A stretch of 64,000 bases of DNA, taken from NCBI GenBank assembly GCA_905250075.1, contig CAJNOP010000395.1, positions 124,001 through 188,000 of the forward strand, read 5' to 3'. Source of the DNA: Rotaria sp. Silwood1 (lineage: Eukaryota > Rotifera > Eurotatoria > Philodinida > Philodinidae). Position 1 is the first letter of the stretch. Each line of letters begins with the position of its first letter. The position numbers were made by a program, and so were the translations under genes. Below, piece after piece: positions 23,255 through 33,789 of the stretch. The notes below the pieces were generated by a model, which was not told the DNA's origin, did no database searches, and was given only the letters and a program-made list of their open reading frames with translations.

Positions 23255-23363
23255 AGGAAGTGTGAGTGTCGGATTTCGTTTTCTCCTATTCGTACCTACC
23301 TACACCCATACCCTCATTCACACCCGCACCCGCAGCCTCCCCCAATTCACACAGCCACACCCG
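23255..23363. repeat. Telomere-like G/C foldback downstream of the beta-helix gene
   Basis: Left arm GGAAGTGTGAGTGTCGG, loop with TTTTCTCCTATTCG, then a C-rich arm of about 70 nt (CTACACCCATACCC, CACACCCGCACCCGC). It lies about 120 bp past the stop of the beta-helix gene. Confidence 0.72.
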
Positions 23364-23482
23364 TGGTTTAAGATTATTTTTAATGAATATTAGACACTCA
23401 AGTGTAAGTAGTGCAAAAGCATCGAACATAGCAATAGAATCAAAGGTGTCTCATACTTCAATAAATCAAATATGTCTGGATT

Positions 23483-25324
23483 TCAACCGATGATGTTTGA
23501 TAGTGAACAACTATTAGAAATATTCTTCGAAAGATTTACAACGTTGCACGCATTTGGAACAGCTTCATGAACGTTAACTTGAACACCTAAGTTTGTTACC
23601 GTTACAGGTGGAGGAAATGATGAGTTAAAACCTGATAGAGGCAAATCAATTAAACGACTGAAATTCGTTTGACAGGGATTTGCATTGTCATAATAAAATG
23701 GATCAACTGTAAATTGATGATTGACAAGGGTGTTGTTATGTGCAGAAATATTTTGACTGTTACAGATTGAAATCAATGATATTGAGCTGTTTATTGCTAT
23801 ATAGTTTCCACTGATTGATACATTAGCTGCGTTGTTGCCTTGAATCAAACCTTGACCGTATACTCCAAATAGAAATGTTGATGACTCCACAATAACGTCA
23901 GAGAAAACTGGAACTAATTGACGGGGAAGAGGTGCAAAAGAAATTACTCCTTTTTGTTTCGCAATGCCTTGATTGCAACTGATATAGACATTTCGACTGA
24001 GTGTCACATTTTGTGCCGCAACACTTTCATACCAATACATTGATGGCTCAAACAGTACTGCTGGTCCACTTGTTCTATTGAATAATGAATCTGTTATCTG
24101 AATATTTCGTGTCTTTAATAGAACACCACGTGCTCGATTATTAGCCACAGTCAAATTCCTAATAGTCAATGTTGGTGTATCAGCAACAGAAGCCCAATCT
24201 CCGACACTTGCATTGATGGGGCTGGTGAATGTGAATAATCGTGAAGTTGGACCATAGATTGAAGACGACGCTACTGTCGCTGTTGCATAGACTGTGAATT
24301 GTCGTTGACTGCTGCTAAATTCTAGATGTGTGCCAACTCCGACATTAAGTACATCAAACCAATTAAACTCTTCAAAAATCAATGCGGTTGAATTGATTAT
24401 CTGTGCTACAGTGAAATAAAATCCATGTACATTCAATCCATCATCACCTTGTGCTTCACATTTACTGTCGACTATGTTTATGTAATCTCTACTGTCTGCA
24501 AAGTGCATACAGTCTACTGATGCACTCATCCAACGTCCATCACGCGGTATTACATGATAGTCAATTATATTCAAACGTTTTGCCCGTAGTGTGACTACGC
24601 CCATACACCAAGCTGTATAGATTATTATCGACTGAACAGTGAAATCTGTTACATCTTGAGCATCAATAGCATGCCTTGCAAAAGTATAACGAGCGACAAT
24701 TGGATCTCCCGCAACAAATATTGAAGGAGATGCCAAAGGGATTCGTAATATACCAGGTGAGACCAAACTAGTGTTCGCATTCGACGGTGGTGTCTGATAG
24801 ATTTCATATGCGTTTGGACTAAAGGCTGGTCTCATCTCTACTGGATCATATTGAAGAATTGCGTGTACTTGTCGACCAATATCAGCTTTGTGTGGTGGTA
24901 CTACTTGGACATCGAGATAGCTCGTGTTCGCACTCACCACATATCCAGCAGTAAATGGAAGTGGATCGAAATCAATGGCTAATGAAGTAATGGTTAGTCC
25001 TTGACAATGAAATGGTTTGAACATCGCCGATGGTGAATTTCCAAGTAAAAGTGTTTGTTGCATTCCTTGTCCCATAATTGTCAAATTGACAGCGCACTCT
25101 ATTGAGATAACTGATGTAAAATTATATGTACCAGATTGAAATACAACAATATTGTTTGATCCATTGGCAATAGCCATTTTGATGGCTAACTGAACTGCGT
25201 GTGTATCATCAATATTATCGTTTGGATAGGCACCGTAAGTGGAGACAGAAAACGTCACTCCTTCACTGTATGACCATTGGATAGATACAATCAGAATGAC
25301 CAAATATTTGGAGACAAACTTCAT
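23483..25324 (-). CDS. Secreted right-handed beta-helix protein, GH110-like
   Basis: A 613-residue protein from ATG 25324. MKFVSKYLVILIVSIQWSYS is a typical signal peptide, so it is probably secreted. The start was chosen for that signal. The frame stays open further upstream, but a TTTTTACAG acceptor-like site lies there, suggesting a spliced leader exon. The N-terminal cap FSVSTYGAYPNDNIDDT and the ladder of short beta-strand repeats are pectin-lyase-fold features. SKCEAQGDDGLNVHG matches the conserved acidic segment I associate with GH110 alpha-1,3-galactosidases, and SVDCMHFADSRDYINIVDSK precedes it. GH110 is mainly bacterial, so transfer is likely if the assignment holds. Many Asn-X-Ser/Thr sites fit a secreted glycoprotein. 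No intron or stop interrupts it. The alternative is a generic parallel beta-helix protein. Confidence 0.8.
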   Translation of the reverse strand: MKFVSKYLVILIVSIQWSYSEGVTFSVSTYGAYPNDNIDDTHAVQLAIKMAIANGSNNIVVFQSGTYNFTSVISIECAVNLTIMGQGMQQTLLLGNSPSAMFKPFHCQGLTITSLAIDFDPLPFTAGYVVSANTSYLDVQVVPPHKADIGRQVHAILQYDPVEMRPAFSPNAYEIYQTPPSNANTSLVSPGILRIPLASPSIFVAGDPIVARYTFARHAIDAQDVTDFTVQSIIIYTAWCMGVVTLRAKRLNIIDYHVIPRDGRWMSASVDCMHFADSRDYINIVDSKCEAQGDDGLNVHGFYFTVAQIINSTALIFEEFNWFDVLNVGVGTHLEFSSSQRQFTVYATATVASSSIYGPTSRLFTFTSPINASVGDWASVADTPTLTIRNLTVANNRARGVLLKTRNIQITDSLFNRTSGPAVLFEPSMYWYESVAAQNVTLSRNVYISCNQGIAKQKGVISFAPLPRQLVPVFSDVIVESSTFLFGVYGQGLIQGNNAANVSISGNYIAINSSISLISICNSQNISAHNNTLVNHQFTVDPFYYDNANPCQTNFSRLIDLPLSGFNSSFPPPVTVTNLGVQVNVHEAVPNACNVVNLSKNISNSCSLSNIIG

Positions 25325-25444
25325 GTTAATTGATCGCACTTGCCACTTAAAAGATGATCGTGATTCTGTAAAAAGAAAATTGATGTGGTCAGACAAACAA
25401 GGCGCTGAAATAAGGTAGACTTTTTTAGAATAAAAAAACATTTA

Positions 25445-26420
25445 AATCGTAAAATCGGGGACACGATAACGATTTTGTGATATTCATAACTATTATTTCG
25501 CCTAAGGAGGAAAAACAGTTCATCGTGGGTCATCTCCATCGGATCCGAAAATAGATTTTTCACCTAAAAATACACGCTATATTAGATGAAATGACTTGTT
25601 CATCGATACATCTTAATACTTCGTGTTTGCTGTTGACTTTACAGGAAACTTCTTTTGTTTTTGTTAATGTAAGATCCCCGAAAGGTTTTTCGAGTCGGTT
25701 CTAGTATCAATCGACACCTCTCGCCGAATTCTATCCGACGCTACTATGTGAGTCACGTAATAATGTCTCTATGAGCCGTCATTTAGTGTCTAGAGTTAGT
25801 TACTTTTAGCGATCATACACGAAGGTAGGTATACTTTCATCGTTCTTGATCAAAGTATTTTCTTTTCATTTCTCGAACAGTTAGCCAACTTTCTTTTCTC
25901 TTTTTTGACATGAGATCGTATCAATTTTGAATCTTTCACAACCTTATTCCATCAGGTATTTTCTCACCACCTGGTTCACCCTCAGTATACCACACAGATA
26001 CTAGGATCTCTCGCTGAAAAGTTTTGTACCCCACGTTATCTTGCATAGCATACGCTGTTGTCGCCGTTTGTATAAGAACTCAGACGCCTGTACCTTTCGA
26101 TTTGTCTTATATAATAAAGTGAGAGGAAGGCAATATGCGCTGACTTGTTAATGTGACTAATTATCTGATGTCTAAGCGTCCTGTGCGCGCCTGCTAAACA
26201 CTCATCTCTTTATTTATTTCACTCTGATAGTCCCTCTGCCCCAACACATGGTGAACAATCGCTTTATTAACATTTGTAGTAGTATCTTGACATTGCTTCA
26301 AGAATCTCAGGCAGATCAAATAAACAGAAAATCAAGAAAATTAGCTTGACTTTCTGCGAAAGTTCTATTCGATTATTTTCTTTCGTGAAATCACATTCTT
26401 CATTGCCAAGGAGCATACTA
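25445..26420. other. Intergenic between beta-helix gene and nested transposons
   Basis: No supported gene or repeat. It probably contains the promoter and leader of the beta-helix gene, but no specific site stands out. Confidence 0.4.
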
Positions 26421-28019
26421 TTGTATCAGGTTGTCAGAAAAGTCTGTGCAATTCATACGTAGTGGTGGCAAAAAGGCTGAGAACAACATATTTTTGATTT
26501 TCTTTCTGTACTACTGAGCTCCCAGATCAAATTCAAATAGTGATTTGAATAGCGCATGAAATACTATATTAAATGCTGTCTATGACAAGATTTCATGGAT
26601 GAATTCTGATAGCTGAACTTCTAAAAAATGGAAAACGGAAGTTTTCATGTTACAGAAAACTTTTTTGGAGCTCTTTTCTAATAAAGCCATCTTAGAGAGC
26701 ACCAAATTCTAGAGGAAATGATGGGTCGCAACTAGGGATGCAACGGTGACGGTGGTCACCAGTGTGATCGGTCTACGGTTCACCGTTCCACCTGTATATG
26801 AGCACCGTAAGCACCGGTCACAATGTACTGCAGATATAGCTACTCAAGTTCAAGTGTATCTTATTAAAAATGAAGCTGACCATCTCATAATCGAGAAGTG
26901 CGCATATATTTGGTATTCCTCTACTTTCTGTGATTTATGATCATACTTCACAAATTTAATAAAATGTTTCTATATACTGACCGCTCCTTCAGTACGATGC
27001 TGACCGTAGGTGTACGTCAGACAACATCAAGATGCTCATTCAGGTGATATTTGTTAGTGCGAGGCTATCTGGGTATGAAAGATGCTTATACAAAAAAATG
27101 AGGTATGCCACGTCAACAACAGCTGTTAGAATGTCGGGAACCTACGGTGATCGCCGGTTTATAACATTCTACCGGCTCCTCAAAGCTTAGGATAACCAGC
27201 AGTACGCTTTTAATGTCCATCACTGGAGGTTTTCTTGGCCATATCGATCCCATAACCGGCATGATTATCACATTCATCGATGAACAAAATTTTCATTTAC
27301 TATAGTGAGCAGATCTCAATTACATGTTTTTACGCATTACTATTAATCCTAATCATGTTGGTTCGGAGAGCGGAGACCTACAGTGGCAGGCAGCTTCTAG
27401 TATTTCACAGACTCGTTGAAGGTCAGAGCAACTAGTAATGGCAATCTAGTCATCATCACCGTATGATTTCGTGAATCTATCAGTCGTATAACGAGCTTCG
27501 TACACAGTCTTCGGAAAAACTTTTCACATGCTGTTTCGTCGTGTACTCAAATATATAGTTTTGTACATCATGGTGAAAGTTTAAAATGCTGTTTAGAGAG
27601 TGGGAATCTACGGCGATGACCGGTTTGCAGCATTTGACAAGTTCATTGATGCTCAGGGTAGTCAGTAATGCCCTTACAACCATCATCACCGTAGGTTCCT
27701 GTGATAATGTCGGTCCTAAAACTGCCATCGCTATCACACTGATTTAGGGAAAAAACTTTCATATATAATAATACATCGCTATAAATTATATACTTTTAAG
27801 CGTCACCATGTAGTCTCATAATGCCAGTTACTAGAGCGGAGACCTACGGTGATAGACGGTTTCTAGCATTTACAGTTTCATTGAGGCTCACAGTAACCAG
27901 CAGTGTCCATCTAGTCACCATCACCGTAGGTTTTCGTCACCCTATTGATTCTATTATCAGCTTTGTAGCCATGCACACCTTAGAAAAGATTTTTCATCAT
28001 CAGTCTTGTCGTACACTCA

Positions 28020-28550
28020 GGTGGCTCTGTAAGTTCGCCTATTCGGAAGTTCGCCAACAGTACGCTCACTAGTGGCGAATTTTCCCATGACATTCGTCTA
28101 TTGGCGAATCTCTAGTATGAAATTCGTCAAAAAATAGTTATTTTTGCCTTAGTATGTTCGCCAATGGGCGAATGTCATGGAGAAATTCGCCAATTTTAAT
28201 CCGTAGAATTATGATTCAACTAAATGGATGATACAATATTTAAGTATTACAGGATGTGGGTGTGTGTGGGCGTAGGTATGAGTATAGGTCAAGCGCATAT
28301 ACAACATCCAGACTCGCACCTACACCCACATCCACACCCAGTCACCTACACCCAGACCATTTTTCGTTAGTATATTCGCCAATTAGCAAATCTCTATCAT
28401 GAAAATCGCCAATTTGGCGAATCTCTAGCATGAAATTCGCCAATAAAATTTTGGTTTCGCCATAGTGTATTCGCCAATGGGCGAAAAGCTAGTTGATATT
28501 CGCTAGTTGGCGAAAAGGAAGATTGGGGATGGTATAATTCCCCCACTCGG
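28020..28550. mobile_element. TTCGCCAA-rich block inserted in the 233-bp array
   Basis: TTCGCC and GGCGAA occur many times, often as TTCGCCAATGGGCGAA palindromes. A segment reading GCGAATCTCTAG(T/C)ATGAAATTCG is repeated at about 28103 and 28417. A telomere-like foldback sits in the middle (28252-28357). The spacing jump in the surrounding array argues for an insertion. Exact ends and target duplication are not clear. Confidence 0.65.
28252..28357. repeat. Telomere-like G/C foldback inside nested elements
   Basis: Left arm GGATGTGGGTGTGTGTGGGC, right arm CTACACCCACATCCACACCC, followed by CACCTACACCCAG. It is embedded in the TTCGCCAA block, so it arrived last or as part of that block. Confidence 0.78.
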
Positions 28551-29659
28551 CTATACAGTTTTGACCGTCGACATGAAAGCTAACAATGGAAGTTAAAGAG
28601 CGGAAACCTATCGTTATGGCCGATTCAAAGAATTTGATGGGCTAGTTGAGGCTCAAGATAACAGATAATGTCCGTCTAGCAGCCACTACCGTAGGCTTTT
28701 ATTTTTATACCGACCACCTCGTTAGTCTGATGATTATATTCGTGCGTAAAAGTGTCTCGTATACAACAACATTCTCAAAATCAAGAATACGGTTTCAATT
28801 CTCGAGTTTAAGGCGAACATGGCAGGTTAGAATATTAGGAGCCCACTGATATGGTCGATTTTGACCATTTTTCAGACACCTGCATGCTTGCATCAATCAC
28901 TGATGCTGTTACATCGGAGTTTGGGATAAGTTTTCATGGTTCCACTGACCATTTTCTTAATCGAATCACGGTAATTAAGTATGAAAGAAACGCTTTATGT
29001 GTTATAGTGCCGTCTAGTAAGGAGTATAGCTTCGACTATCGTTATTAATGTTAGTGATGCAACGATGACGATTACCATAGGTATGGTTACGGGTTTACTA
29101 CGTGAACCATTGGTACGGTTATTGCTACAACTAAGACAGCTGCACCTACGATTTCAGGACCAATTATGATAATCATAGGTACAGTTATCAGTCATATAAG
29201 GCTTTCATGAAACACAGTATTTTCTAAGACACTAACGAATTCCTGTGAAAGCTAAAGAAAGATGATCATGATCAGAAAATCGGAATCTGAGGTCGAATTT
29301 TGAAAATGTTTAAGTTGACTTTGTACGCTAAGGAAAGGGTTTCGAAGAAGATGCTGATACTTAGTAAAGAGTGACGAAAGTAAATCGGTTTCCAGGGACT
29401 CGAATATAATATCAATTTATCAAGGCTCTGCATTTCAATTATTAATAAAATGATTTCTTGATGAATGTTATAGTTTTCTTAAGTATTAGAGTCGAATACG
29501 TCAAGTTGAATTTCTCTTCATAAATCCATCGAGGAAATAGTTACTCTCATAATAAACACTCACTTAATCTAAAAACTTCAGTTTAAGATTTTCAAAGACT
29601 GACTTTGAATTCAGACTCTTCGGCCCCAGTTTACTTCGTCAACCTTTATAAAAAGCTCA

Positions 29660-30215
29660 TTTTCTTAACAATGCTGTTTTTCGCGACACCCGTTTTGACC
29701 TAATAACTGTACCTAGGAGGATCGTAGTTGGACCGGTAACTGTAAGTGCGGTTATCGCCATCGGACTATCAGCCGTACCAACGATACTCGTAGTTTGGCT
29801 GCTAACAGTAGAAACAGTTATCGTATTTAGACCGATATCTGTAGGTATGCATATCGTAGTTAGACCAGTGATCGTAGGTATGGCCATATAATCTCGCTGA
29901 TAACTATCAATGCGGTATCATAGTTGGACTGGTAACCGTAGGTACGTTTATCGTAGTTCCACCAATAGCTTTACTTACAGTAATCGTAGCTAGGCAGGTA
30001 ACCGTAACTTAGATGATAGTAGTTAGACTGGTAAGCGTACCTGTGGCTATTGTAGTTGGATTGATTACGGTAGTCTCGGTGATGGTAGTTAGGTCTGTAA
30101 CCGTAGGTACAGTGATCTTAGGTGGACCAGTAACCATTGGTACGGTTATCGTGATTGGATCGAAAAACCTAGGTACAATGACTGTAGCTGTACCGGTAGC
30201 CGTAGGTATGTTTAT
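29660..30215. repeat. 33-bp minisatellite in the hAT-like element
   Basis: Units of 33 bp built on GTAACCGTAGGTACGTTTAT plus CGTAGTTGGACCG repeat here. Because 33 is a multiple of 3, the array leaves open frames with an 11-residue period (VVRLVSVPVAI, VVGLITVVSVM, VVRSVTVGTVI). These are by-products, not proteins. Looser copies appear near 29050-29190. Confidence 0.8.
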
Positions 30216-31129
30216 CGACTTCTACCGGCGAAATGACCTTCACCGTTGTATTTCTAGTCAATATTAATATCCTCCATTTAGAACTACGAAAATCTGCGAT
30301 GATGACCGGTTTCCGCTATTACTCAAACAGCATAAGACTCAATGCATTCAGCAGTACTAATATGCCAGTCTCCATTATGGCTCTTTATAACCTTATCGGC
30401 TTGATTCTCTGCTTTATTCCAAAGTTCTGATTAGTATTTCCCAAAATTAATTAGGACGAAGAATTACTTCTTATCAGAAAGTTAAGTGCTCGAGCTTCTG
30501 AGATGTAACGTGTAGGAGAGACACCGAAATACAAAAAAGTGACCGGTGCACCCGTCCCACCGCCTCACCGTACCACCGGTGCACCGATTCACCGTACCAA
30601 CCAGTGAACCTGTGGGCGGTGGAACGATGGACGGTGAACCGTCACCGGTGCACCCCTAGTTGCAACTTTTCTACGCCCTTCCCTTACAAAGTTACAATCA
30701 TTACGAGAATGGAAAGAAGCGTTTTTTTTTGTCGATTGTTAGTGGTTTTTTTATCAAATTAATTTTTTTAAGTTTTTGCGATGATGGTAACTTTGTAAGG
30801 GAAGGTCGTAGAAAAAGCTGCAACCCATCATTTTCTCTAGAATTTGGTGCTCTCTAAAATGACTTTATTAGAAAAGAGCTCCAAAAAAGTTTTCTGTAAC
30901 ATGAAAGCTACCGTGTTCGGTTTTTTAGAAGTCTAGCTATCAGAATTCATCCATGGAATCTTGTCATAGACAGCATTTAATAGAGCATTTCATGGGCTAT
31001 TCAAATCACTATTTGAATCTGGTCTGGGAGCTCAGTGGTACCGAAAAGAAAATCAAAAATATGTTGTTCTCAACCTTTTGGCCATTACTATATATGAGTT
31101 GCATGGACTTTCGGGATAACCTGATATCA

Positions 31130-31440
31130 TCGATCATGGTGTAATATTCATTAACGTGCTTCACGCATTATCATTAACGATTTTTCGTTTTCGGGTCCCA
31201 TAGGATACTCACCTTAACTTTGACTTCGACGTTATTAAAACTACAAAAAATTAGTATTCGCAGCTGTTTCGAGTCTCAAAGATAAGGCCGAAGCAGATAT
31301 GCAGTATTTTTTCATTCTGTTTTCACCGTGTCGCATGACATCTTCTATTTTCTCATTCGTTCTTTGTCGATCTATGAAAATTAACTGGCACAGTTTTTGT
31401 TCTCATCTGCGATTTTCGTAGCAGCGTCGAGAGGTTCTTA
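31130..31440. other. Intergenic
   Basis: Between the nested transposons and the decayed fragment there is no supported gene. Confidence 0.4.
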
Positions 31441-31454
31441 TATTCAACACGTAG

Positions 31455-31575
31455 ATCAAATTAGCAGCAAATTCGAGTAATTCCTGCTGCGATTCGTTCA
31501 GGAATCTGTTCCAAACGTCTTATTTATGCTCCAAGTACAACTCGGGCGGCTCTATCTATTGGTATAATCTCTACT
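31455..31575 (-). pseudogene. Dispersed coding remnant, third copy
   Basis: Minus-strand translation gives IPIDRAARVVLGA, stop, IRRLEQIPERIAAGITRI. It matches the two remnants at 12245-12560 in both protein pattern and DNA (CGATTCGTTCAGGAA, CAAGTACAACTCG). Not recognised as a named family. Confidence 0.4.
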
Positions 31576-31720
31576 CTAAACGTCTAGTTTCGTTAGTTTT
31601 CATTTTCATTGAAAGATGATTTTCTATCAATCATTCACGGGAAAAAGAAATTAACCAGTAGTTTTGAAATTAAAAGTTGAATTCAATTGAAAATTACAGT
31701 TCAATAGAATTATTAGTTTC

Positions 31721-31924
31721 GAGGGTGTGGATGGGTGTGTGTGTGGTGTAGGTGTGGATGTGGATGCGGGTGTGGATGTGGGGTGTGGGTGTTATTGAAC
31801 TCCAATCCTGTAATCACACCCTCACCCTCACCCACACCCACACCCCCACACCCCACACCCATATGAGAGGGTGTGGATATGGATGTGGGTTTGACTCTCC
31901 ACATAATCACATCCACATCCCACT
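31721..31924. repeat. Long telomere-like G/C foldback with shared 27-nt loop (copy 1)
   Basis: About 70 nt of GGGTGTGGATG-type repeats, a unique loop at 31791-31817, then ACCCTCACCCTCACCCACA and further C-rich repeats. A second mini-foldback (GGGTGTGGATATGGATGTGG ... CACATCCACATCCCAC) is attached at 31867-31924. The loop is the exact reverse complement of that at 38073-38099. Confidence 0.88.
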
Positions 31925-31929
31925 CTTGT

Positions 31930-32715
31930 ATGTTACTTTTCATGCTCTATCCAAATATGCTATTAGATTCATAAAGTGTGATATCAGGTCAAAAACTGCA
32001 AAATACAATTAAATATATCCAATTTAGTACAGTTGTCTTTACTTTTACGGCTTTTTATTACTTTTACTGAGACTATTTTTTCTGCTCATCTGTATCGTAA
32101 ACAAACGTCATAGTACACTTACAGTTTTTGTAAAAAACAGTACATTTCGTCATCTACTTGAAATGACATTATAGATGCTATTTAAATAAGAAAACAAGTG
32201 AACTCATTTTCTATACGCATGACAAAATAACGAAGGAATACACCAAGAGATAAACGGCAGACTTAAGTCCAGAAAAGTCTGACTGAAGTTAAGGCGAGGG
32301 TATCAGTTTAGGTATGAATGGGTATTGACGCTGATCTTCTCTTTACTGCACACACGGCTCCATTCAGACTTAGCTACATTCGAACCCCACAACCACACAC
32401 AAATCAGACCAAACTTACAGCAACCGTCGCAGACACACAAAAACTCAGTTACACCTACATCCATACTCTCTGTATTAAAGTAGAAGGTGACAGTTTTGAA
32501 CAAGCTTCGTAAACTTTTTGTTTATGAATAAAACATTAAAACTATTTTTCAGCATCAGAAAAAGTTTATCTCATTAGTTTAGGACACGTTCAAGATCTTC
32601 ACAATTTTTATTGTGAAATTATTTATAGAACATTCTGTCTAGTTTAAATGTATATAAGTCTTTTTTTTGTTAAAATCCGAAATGCCGTGATCATTTGGGC
32701 GACGATTGTCGTGGT
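31930..32715. other. Intergenic, with weak foldback remnant near 32297
   Basis: GAGGGTATCAGTTTAGGTATG, loop TGATCTTCTCTTTAC and C-rich fragments to 32405 look like an eroded foldback. No gene supported. Confidence 0.4.
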
Positions 32716-32721
32716 GTATCG

Positions 32722-33782
32722 TCAAGAAGCAATCGTGCTACAAACAATAATGATATATAAATAACAGAATTTGTTGTGTTTTCTATTCTTACCATTTTTT
32801 TCCAGCTCAAGAGCCGCATTGTATAAAGCGTTGATACTTTCTGAATCAGTGACATTGACATTACGCATTAAAACAAATTCTTTTGGTTGAGATTTTTTCC
32901 ATTTCAACTTATGATCGAGTACTAGTTTCTCCAATTTGGCACCCAAATTAGTCGCAATTTTAACAATATTAGCTCGACTGCCTAGTGAAGAAATCAATGC
33001 TTTGGTATCGATTGGTATGAGAGCGTTCAATGTTGCTTGATCAACAATGTTAGGCATCAAACCATTGATATCGATAATGTTTTCGATAAATGTTTGACAT
33101 GTATTGTTTGCACCAACATCAAATGTGTAAAAATTTTTGTCGACATTCGATGCTACAGAAAGTAATCGATTAAGTGTTAATGGTTTATTTGATGTTAGTG
33201 GAATATCGTAAACATCGATTAATTCGTCAGGTAGAATTCGACATTTGAGAGAAATACGTAATCTTTTCTCAAGTTTAAGAATAGTAGTAGCAGTTGTATT
33301 TTGGCTGACATTTCCAAGCATATATTGCAGTACGTAGGGTCCATAACTATTCTTAATAGTGATGAGTAAATAATTATGATAGATTTCATCATAACCAAGC
33401 TCAAGTTGTTTATCGGTAAATTTCGAATGGCTTAAAAGGTTAAGCATTCTAACATTATGGCCTTGAACAGGTGTGCGACCGAGTTGAATCTTAAGAATGA
33501 ATTCATCACCCACTTTCTCCAATATATTTTTTACTCGTAATGGCATTTGTGGATCGTCTTTTGCGGCAGTCAATTGCAGTTGATGATTCGTGGACTATGA
33601 ATAAAAATTGATCAATTAGTTAAAATAGTTGTCAGAATATTAAAATGTTAATTGTCGTTTTCAACATAACTTTTTGTCTTCATGAAATTCACAACAAAAT
33701 CGATTCAAAATAAGACTAAATTATTCATAAGATAGACAATTTTTATTCTTACCTTTTCAAAACATAAGTTGGAATCTATCAT
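32722..33782 (-). CDS. Two-exon protein with NxCQxF motif (possible permuted-papain fold)
   Basis: Exon 1 is 33753-33782 (MIDSNLCFEK, followed by GTAAGA). Exon 2 is 33594-32722, entered at STNHQLQLTAAKDD after a TTCATAG acceptor. The 158-bp intron is phase 0 and gives a 300-residue product. Visible features are an LRVKNILEKVGDEFILKIQLG opening, GYDEIYHNYLLITI with a candidate His, and YTFDVGANNTCQTFIENII with a Cys in an N-x-C-Q-x-F setting. In circularly permuted papain-like hydrolases and acyltransferases the order His then Cys, with NC(Q/E)xF around the Cys, is characteristic, so that fold is plausible. A hydrophobic tail (CYLYIIIVCSTIAS) ends the protein. Function not known. Exon 1 rests on splice signals only. 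Confidence 0.65.
33595..33752 (-). other. Intron of the NxCQxF gene
   Basis: 158 bp with GTAAGA donor and TTCATAG acceptor on the minus strand, phase 0. Confidence 0.6.
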
Positions 33783-33789
33783 TGTTATG

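Larger units (their letters stand above)
27141..28720. repeat. ~233-bp tandem units, each with a CCTACGGTGAT hairpin
   Basis: Units begin with CCTACGGTGAT or variants at 27141, 27377, 27607, 27843 and 28607. Each opens GAGCGGAGACCTACGGTGAT and about 80 nt later has the inverse CCATCACCGTAGG. The last spacing is 764 bp instead of about 233, because a foreign block of about 530 bp interrupts the array. Confidence 0.82.
26733..30658. mobile_element. hAT-like non-autonomous element, 3.9 kb, nested
   Basis: Ends TAGGGATGCAACGGTGACGG and its inverted partner (complement TAGGGGTGCACCGGTGACGG) are hAT-type. The flanks GTCGCAAC (26725-26732) and GTTGCAAC (30659-30666) are an 8-bp target duplication with one difference. 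The duplicated site lies inside the left arm of the mariner-type element, and the rest of that arm resumes at 30667. Subterminal regions are dense in CACCGGTGCACCG-like palindromes. The interior is repeats only, with no transposase. Confidence 0.88.
26426..31124. mobile_element. Mariner-type long-TIR element, host of a nested hAT-like insertion
   Basis: The left end TCAGGTTGTCAGAAAAGTC and right end GACTTTCGGGATAACCTGA are mariner-type termini, each bordered by TA (26424-26425 and 31125-31126). The homology extends far inward: about 26426-26732 is the imperfect inverted copy of about 30815-31124, including GAGCTCTTTTCTAATAAAG and TTAGAGAGCACCAAATTCTAG. Without the inner insertion the element would be about 770 bp with arms of roughly 350 bp. 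It encodes no transposase. Confidence 0.85.

Noticed and set aside
25321..25563. 80-residue minus-strand frame upstream of the beta-helix gene
   Set aside because: It overlaps the leader region in another frame, has no family resemblance and contains an acceptor-like site.
30013..30267. Val-rich 84-residue frame with an 11-residue period
   Set aside because: It is a by-product of the 33-bp minisatellite inside a non-coding transposon.
31713..32012. Overlapping open frames on both strands (His/Thr/Pro-rich or Val/Gly/Trp-rich)
   Set aside because: They are translations of the TGTGGG/CCCACA foldback, which is free of stops in several frames. The same applies to frames at 22647-22856, 37988-38195 and 23266-23493.
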